Shown here one piece after another: positions 58,281 through 64,000 of a DNA stretch of 64,000 bases. Origin of the DNA: Caenorhabditis elegans (lineage: Eukaryota > Nematoda > Chromadorea > Rhabditida > Rhabditidae); NCBI RefSeq assembly GCF_000002985.6, contig NC_003284.9:14198001-14262000 (forward strand), read 5' to 3'. Within the stretch, counting starts at the first letter, position 1, and each line of letters begins with the position of its first letter. Both the position numbers and the translations under genes were made by a program. The notes under the pieces are model-generated. The model saw only the letters and a list, made by a program, of their open reading frames with translations. It did no database searches and was not told the DNA's origin.

Positions 58281-59331
58281 ATGCTCAAGTGGATGTTGAC
58301 AGTATTATTATTATTCACTTTCGCATTTTCAGGAGGTAAATTTGAATTTCTATCAGTTAAAATATATGCACATGAGTTTATTTGCGCTAACCAAATTATG
58401 CTGTTGTCGCTTGATTCGTAGTTTCAGTTTTCAGTTTCTACAACAGGTTGTGTTTGTTATGAAGCTGGAAATTATACCGGCCGATCAGCTCCAATTAGCA
58501 ACTCATACGATCCTGACGGATTTTCACCATGTTACACGGATTGCTCATATGTTGCTTATGCTGGCGATGATTCACACTATTGGACGGTAAGAATTCAATT
58601 TCAGAAAACAGCCAAGAATGTAATACTTTTCAGCGTTTGACTTTTCACTGGGGTACCACTACCAATTCAGGCGGATTAATTCAAATTTTCGATGGACCAT
58701 TAGCCACTGGTACTCCACTCATTCAGTAGGTTTATCAAACTATACACTTGTTCAAAAAAAATTTGTTTGGACTAAAGCAGTTTTATTGTAGAATATCCGA
58801 AGGAGAAAATGTTCTGAGCGGTTCTTCAAAAAGTAACATCAAAAGCACATTGCCAAGGATCACTGTGAAATACACACAGACTGGAAATGGAATAAGTAAG
58901 TTGAAAAAGTGCATAATGCCCAATGGTCTCTTTTTCGCTAATTTGAACTGAATGGAAAATACTACGAATTTTAAAGAAGTAAACAGTTCCAAAAATATTC
59001 AGACATTTAAAATTAGCCATCTTCCGTGATTGGAGAAACCTCTTGCCGTACACTTGCCCATTTGACCTTGACGATTTGATTTTTTACCGGCATGTAGGCT
59101 TGGTAAAACATTTCAAGCAGGTTTCGCGAAATCTTGACATACAATTTCATACAGAAAATGTGCGAAAATACTTTATGCTGTGAAAAATTTCATATTCATT
59201 GCTCTATTTTTCTTTAAAACATCAGTTTCGACAAATTGCGGCTTGGCAACATTCAAAACTAAATACAATTTATGTTTTCAGATATTTATTATGGTGTTAT
59301 AAAAGCTCTTCCAAATGCTCAAATCAACTGA
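58281..59331 (+). CDS. Secreted single-CUB protein, truncated paralogue, 146 aa, 5 exons
   Basis: Exons: 58281-58335, 58447-58586, 58634-58725, 58792-58895, 59282-59331 (147 codons with the stop). Signal peptide MLKWMLTVLLLFTFAFSGG, then a CUB-like domain: CVCYEAGNYTGRSAPISNSY, CYTDCSYVAYAGDDSHYWT, GGLIQIFDGPLATGTP, then LPRITVKYTQTG. This matches exons 2-4 of the neighbour at 59969 almost residue for residue. The last exon starts NIYYG, the same point where paralogues enter the Pro/Thr linker and VWA-like domain, but here it stops after KALPNAQIN. Open frame and good splice sites make it a potentially functional CUB-only secreted protein rather than an obvious pseudogene. Confidence 0.85.
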
Positions 59332-59968
59332 TCAATCATTTCATCGAACGCAGCTACTAAAAGTCAAAACCTTTCTTTTTCTTTTATTCTATCATTTTAA
59401 TTTTAATAAAATTTGTTTGTTAAATTTTTTTTTGAACGATCCCTTGTTGAACAAGTATTCGAAACACTAAAACCAAAACATGTGTCCCTTATTAATCATC
59501 TGAAAAGCACTAGACGCAAAATGCACCAAAAAAAGAAACGTTTTTGTACAATGTATAATTAAAAAAAAACAAAATACACTACACTTGTTCCATGAAAAAC
59601 CAAAAAATCGAGAGCTTATTTTCAGATCGCAAAACTGATCTGTTTGTAGAACTTTTGTACATTGGTTGGTTAACAAATAATGAGCCCAACCCTTTATGGT
59701 TTTTAGCCAAATTAAGAGAATTAAAATTCTTGTCAGTAAACACTGTGCATTGGAATTTTTTTATTACCCTCTATAAAAGAATGTACGTATGAGTGTGGCA
59801 GGTCTCGCAAATATTTGGCCTAGTTTATTATTGGTTTTATTTTGATTTGCATACTTCGTTAATTTTCTTATTCAAAATTTTCAATAATTCGAATTTTCAA
59901 ATTACAACAATTCATTCCGTATTTTTATCAACATTGTTTCTTGATGTGTATTTTGACTTCAGACCGAA
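59332..59968. other. Intergenic between paralogues
   Basis: AT-rich. AATAAA at 59405-59410 is the polyadenylation signal of the CUB-only gene. The 66-codon frame at 59592 is unsupported. Confidence 0.45.
59405..59410 (+). terminator. AATAAA polyadenylation signal after the CUB-only gene
   Basis: Canonical signal 74 bp after the stop (TTTTAATAAAATTTG). Confidence 0.5.
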
Positions 59969-62900
59969 ATGTGGAAATGGAAAGTAATCTTACTGTTTCT
60001 TGCGGAAATGTTTGTCTCTGGTAAGATTTTCTCATTTCTATTGCATAGTGAAATTTACAAACCGAGAAAAAATGTTCAGAAGTTCATATGTTTTCATTCT
60101 TAAAAACTAGTTCAACCGGATTTCACATTAACATATTTCAGGTGTTAATGGAGATTGTGCATGTTATGAAGCTAACAACGTTACCGGAAAATCTGCTCCA
60201 ATTAGTAATTCTTACATGACGGAGGATTTTTCGCCGTGTTATCTTCCTTGTTCCTACGTTGCATACAGTGGAGATGAAACTTATGGATGGACGGTTTGTT
60301 TTTCATTTTTAAACGTGTTTCAGCTTAAATCAGATCACGTTTGCAGGGCCTCGTTCTCAACTGGAAGACCACAACTAACTCTGGGGGAATTATTCAAATT
60401 TTTGATGGACCAAGTGCAACAGGAACTCCAATTATTCAGTAGGTTTTCCATTTGTCAGCTGGAGGGCGCTTTTTCCAATTTTATGAAAACTTCTCAAAAA
60501 ACGGCAATGCACTAAACAATTAGTTAATGTTGCGGGAATGTTGTACATCTCTCGAAAGTTGTTTTGCAAATCATCTATCGCATTTTTTGATTTTTTAATA
60601 TTATATTATATTAGGTCTCCAAATAAGTTCCGGGTCAAAAATCATAACTTTGTTCGCTGTGTATCGATTTTTATGAAACTTTCGAAATTTATGTTACCAA
60701 CCATGGTCTTTAATTTGACAATAGTCACAAAATTCTTTGGCCGCCCCAAGTGTCCTAACTCGAAGACAATTTTTTCAGGCATTTTTCCGATCTCGCTTCT
60801 TTTCAGCTTTGAATTGAGGTTTGTGATCGGAATTTGCTTTGTTTAGCATACATTATGAGAAAACAATAAAAAGTTTGGAAAAAAATCCGTTCAAAAAAAT
60901 TTTTTTTGTCGATCGTCAAAAAATCTTCAAAAACTGTTTTATCGAAAATTCTTGATTTTTCATACAAAAAAGATGTAACCAAGTGTAACCTATTTTTACA
61001 CAAACAGAACATATCAGTTTAGTTCGGAACACTAAAATTATATTAGAAAATATAATTTTTTCGGATAATTTCTGAGTTTTTTGAATATTTCTTGAGATTC
61101 ATATTTCAAACTCAAATGGTTTGTATGTGTAAAAATAGTTTACACTTGGTTACACTATTTTTGTATCAAAAATCAAAAATCTTCGACAAAAATTTTTTTG
61201 AAGATTTTTTTTTTCAAACTTTAATTCAAAGCTGTAAAGAAGCGAGATCAGAAAAATGCTTGAAAAAATTGGTTCCGAGTTAGGACACTTCGGGTGGTCG
61301 AAAAATTTTGTGACAATTGTCAAATGAAAGGTCATGATTGATAACATACTTTCCCAAAGTTTCATACAAATCAATACACAGCGAACAAAGTTATGATTTT
61401 TGACCCGGAACTTATTTGGAGACCTAATAATATTAAAATGTTGATTCTCAACTAAGCGGATATTACAGAGTTGCTGAAGGTGAAACTATTGCAGCTGGAA
61501 TTGGTAAAAGTCTCATTAAAAGTTCTCTTCCAGTCATTACCATTAAATATTCTCAAACAGGATCTGGAGCAAGTATGTTTATTTTGAATATCAACAATGG
61601 AACATTTGTTACAAATGTTTACTACGGATCTATTTCAACTGCTGCTGGCCTTGCACCAATCGCGGTTTCAACAACAACAACCGCTATGCCAACTACCAGA
61701 AGTTACAGTAATCCAAACTTTGCTTACGATCCATATTTTATAACTCATGATATTTTTGTTGTGATCAATCAGAGAACCAGTGGTGGAATGGCTGCATTAA
61801 CTAGTGTTCGTTTAATATTAAATCAAATTACTTTTTTAGTGTAAAGTTTACTAGGTAACGTATTGACTTGATTAGTTCAGATTCTATGTATTATGATCAC
61901 AATATTACTCGTTGGACCAATCTAAAATTAGTTTTCACGTAAATTACACTTTTTCTGCGAGCTTTTGGAATAGTTTATTCTCAATGTTACATAATTTTCA
62001 GCTGAACTTACAATTAAGAAAACTTTATGTATAATTATTACACAAACTTTTTTCTAAACGTTGGGTTACAACAGCCATGTTTTTAATTTATTTAATTGAT
62101 ATCCCGATTATTCTAATGAAATATCAAAAACCCATTAATGTTTTTTTCAGCTCAATGCCTTAGCGATCAATTTTGTCACCTTGCTCTCAACCACTACGGA
62201 CATTAATAGTGTCAGCAGCTCACGACTTTCATTAGCAACACTTACTCCATATGATCCATATTATTCTGTTCAAGGAGGTGTAAGTTTGTTCAGAATTTCA
62301 ATATATTGTATCTAACTTGACTGGAACAATGTCCACTTTTAAGTTTTCATTGAGGTTTCTTGACAATTACTTCATGCCGGAAATTGTATAATAGACATTT
62401 CCAAATGAGCATAGCCTGTGTTACTTTCAAGAATAATTTCCAGATTTGGGAACTGAGCGCAACAGATGTGTTAAATAACGTGCCACGTAGTGGTGTCACA
62501 ATTGAAGGAGATATCGACTCGTAAGATTCAATCAATTCGACAAAACTTATGATAAACTGACATTTCAGTGCTCTCATAGGTCTTGCAGATCTAGCATTCA
62601 CAGTCAATAAAAATGCTTCAACTGATACCAGGAACAATGTCCAACGATCCGTAGTCTTGTTGACAGCTGAGTGGTAAGTAGGTTTTTTAAAATATTTATT
62701 TTGTTCAGCTTCTTTTCAATTTTTGATGTTTTCTTTTTTTCGTTCATAGCCACTCCAAGTTTTTCCTGACTATTTTCAATTTGAAAAAAGTTTCTTAGAA
62801 ATTTTCATCAATTTTTTCTATGTAAGACTTTGTTTTGATTTGGCAATGTAATTTTCATAACAGTAGGTGAATTACATGTAGTCACATAACATCATCTTTG

Positions 62901-63750
62901 TTTATATAATTGTATTTAGATGGATTCTGTCCTGTTGGGGCCTGGTTTGGTTTGCTTGGTTGTTAGATTAGTATTTTAAGTACACAATTTATTTTTGAAA
63001 AAAACCCCCAGTCAACGCACATCTATCATTCATAATCATTCAGGCCGTCCAATGCTTTATTGGGAGACAATGTTGCCTCTAAATTTACTGAGCTCGGATT
63101 GAACCTGTTAGTTGTTGGATACAACTTGACGGATGCTGAAACAAGTCAACTTCTGAGAACTGATCGATGGTACAATGCAATCAACAGCTCGGATTCCAAA
63201 ATTACAAACGTTGCTGCCTTCGTGAACCCATTCTATTTTAACAATGGTGCAAATAATTTCTGTAAGTTGTGGCGACCATAGTTTTTTTTTCTCTCATGTC
63301 TCAAGGAGGTCTAGGCAAGTAGGGACAAAACCAAAAAAAAACATAGATTTTGATTATTTGTTTTTTTAATACTTTTATTCAACAAAGAACTTTGATACTG
63401 AGACTAAATTGATCTGATTATTAATAAAAACAGGGTGTCCACCTTTTGGCATCACAAACAGTGTTGATGGCACATATTCGTGGTTCCAAGAGCCATACAA
63501 CTATACTGGACCACATGGCATCAATGGAGTCTGGACAGATCCGTTTGATGGACAGACCGGAAGATACTGCAACTTTGCTAACAACCAATATGTCTACCAA
63601 AACAATGCTGTAAAACTTTTTTTGTTAGTCGGGACTGTAATTATATGTTTTCTTATAGGGCGGAAGTGTGAAAGTTCAAGTCTACTTTGAATTAGAGGCA
63701 GGGAAAGACTTCTTGAACTTCTATGATGCTTCAAACAACTTGATTGCCAG
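59969..63750 (+). CDS. Secreted CUB / VWA-like / CUB-like protein, third paralogue, 3' end uncertain
   Basis: Exons: 59969-60020, 60142-60293, 60347-60438, 61469-61805, 62151-62279, 62444-62520, 62569-62673, 63044-63261, 63434-63609, 63659-63750; 476 codons up to the last one read. Signal peptide MWKWKVILLFLAEMFVSG; CUB-like domain; linker VSTTTTAMPTTRSY; VWA-like part from SHDIFVVINQRTSGGMAAL to NLLVVGYNLTD, again with NQRT in place of the metal motif; start of the C-terminal CUB-like domain from WCPPFG onward (GRYCNFANNQYVYQ, VKVQVYFELEAGKDFLNFY). Compared with the gene at 16974, the intron before YYG is replaced by 42 coding bases, and the donor after MAAL is displaced. Joining 63750 to the only nearby acceptor (63982) gives an early TAA, so the end is lost or lies beyond the window. 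Confidence 0.82.
60611..61427. mobile_element. Long palindromic MITE (about 400-bp arms) in an intron of the third CUB/VWA gene
   Basis: The left end TTAGGTCTCCAAATAAGTTC and the following CCGGGTCAAAAATCATAAC recur as exact complements at the right end. Further matched segments (GTGTCCTAACTCG / CGAGTTAGGACAC; AACCAAGTGTAA / TTACACTTGGTT) run to the centre near 61019. TA flanks both ends, compatible with the TA target duplication of Tc1/mariner-type elements. No transposase frame. It occupies most of the intron between exons 3 and 4, so the primary transcript would contain an about 400-bp duplex. Confidence 0.9.
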
Positions 63751-64000
63751 GTGAGATACTGATATAAATTTTGACGAACAATAAGGAAATATGAAATTTA
63801 GCCCTCTTCATTTTTACTTCAATCGGATTTGAAGTTTTCAATTAATCAACCCCCGGCGTTCGGACCGAACAAACATGCGTCCGGTTTTCAGGCATTCAAA
63901 CATTTTCCGAGTGTAGGATTTCACAGCTGCCGACAATTTCTGAGTTTGGCCACTTATTGTACTTTCAATCATATAATTTCAGAAGGAGTGGCTAAACTCG

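Overview
The window reads as nematode nuclear DNA, most probably Caenorhabditis elegans or a very close relative. It is AT-rich. Genes are broken up by short introns with a TTTCAG-type acceptor. Several starts follow such an acceptor directly, as in trans-spliced worm mRNAs. Worm-type chemoreceptors, the worm CK1/TTBK-like kinase expansion and typical C. elegans palindromic repeats are present. The Otx/bicoid-class homeobox gene at the left edge looks like ceh-36 and the cytochrome P450 like a CYP13B member (cyp-13B1). From memory both map to the right half of chromosome X, which would place the window there; that placement is recall, not computed. All gene models below were assembled by hand from reading frames, splice sites and phase.

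Layout, left to right. 107-1731 (-): homeobox exons, 3' end off the window, followed by about 15 kb of largely non-coding DNA that holds a possible far-upstream first exon (9812-9851), a 1.3 kb foldback transposon (12383-13697) and a tRNA-derived SINE-like element. 16974-20983 (+): secreted CUB / VWA-like / CUB-like protein. 21307-25256 (-): an unrecognised low-complexity protein built from about 20 tiny exons, every one an exact number of codons. 27598-30560 (+): complete P450. 30920-30991 (-): tRNA-Trp. 31668-32876 and 35944-37309 (-): tandem seven-transmembrane receptors of 332 residues each, separated by a solo LTR and palindromic repeats. 38547-38743: hAT-like MITE. 40723-42953 (+): SAM-domain protein. 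43861-45393 (-): single C2H2-finger protein. 47732-48611 (-): essential-myosin-light-chain-like EF-hand protein. 50053-51589 (+) and 52721-54136 (-): two convergent CK1/TTBK-like kinases, the first with an in-frame stop. 55342-55748: second hAT-like MITE. 56295-57131 (-): orphan 278-residue ORF. 58281-59331 and 59969-right edge (+): two more members of the CUB/VWA family, one reduced to the first CUB domain.

There is no operon or dedicated pathway cluster. The window is a mosaic of small fast-evolving worm families (CUB/VWA secreted proteins, chemoreceptors, kinases) between a neuronal terminal-selector gene and a P450. The most unusual items are the all-phase-0 micro-exon gene with a duplicated exon block, an exonised intron in the third CUB/VWA gene, an in-frame 54-nt GC-AG intron in the light-chain gene, a kinase with a lone nonsense codon, and several transposon copies whose target-site duplications can be read directly.
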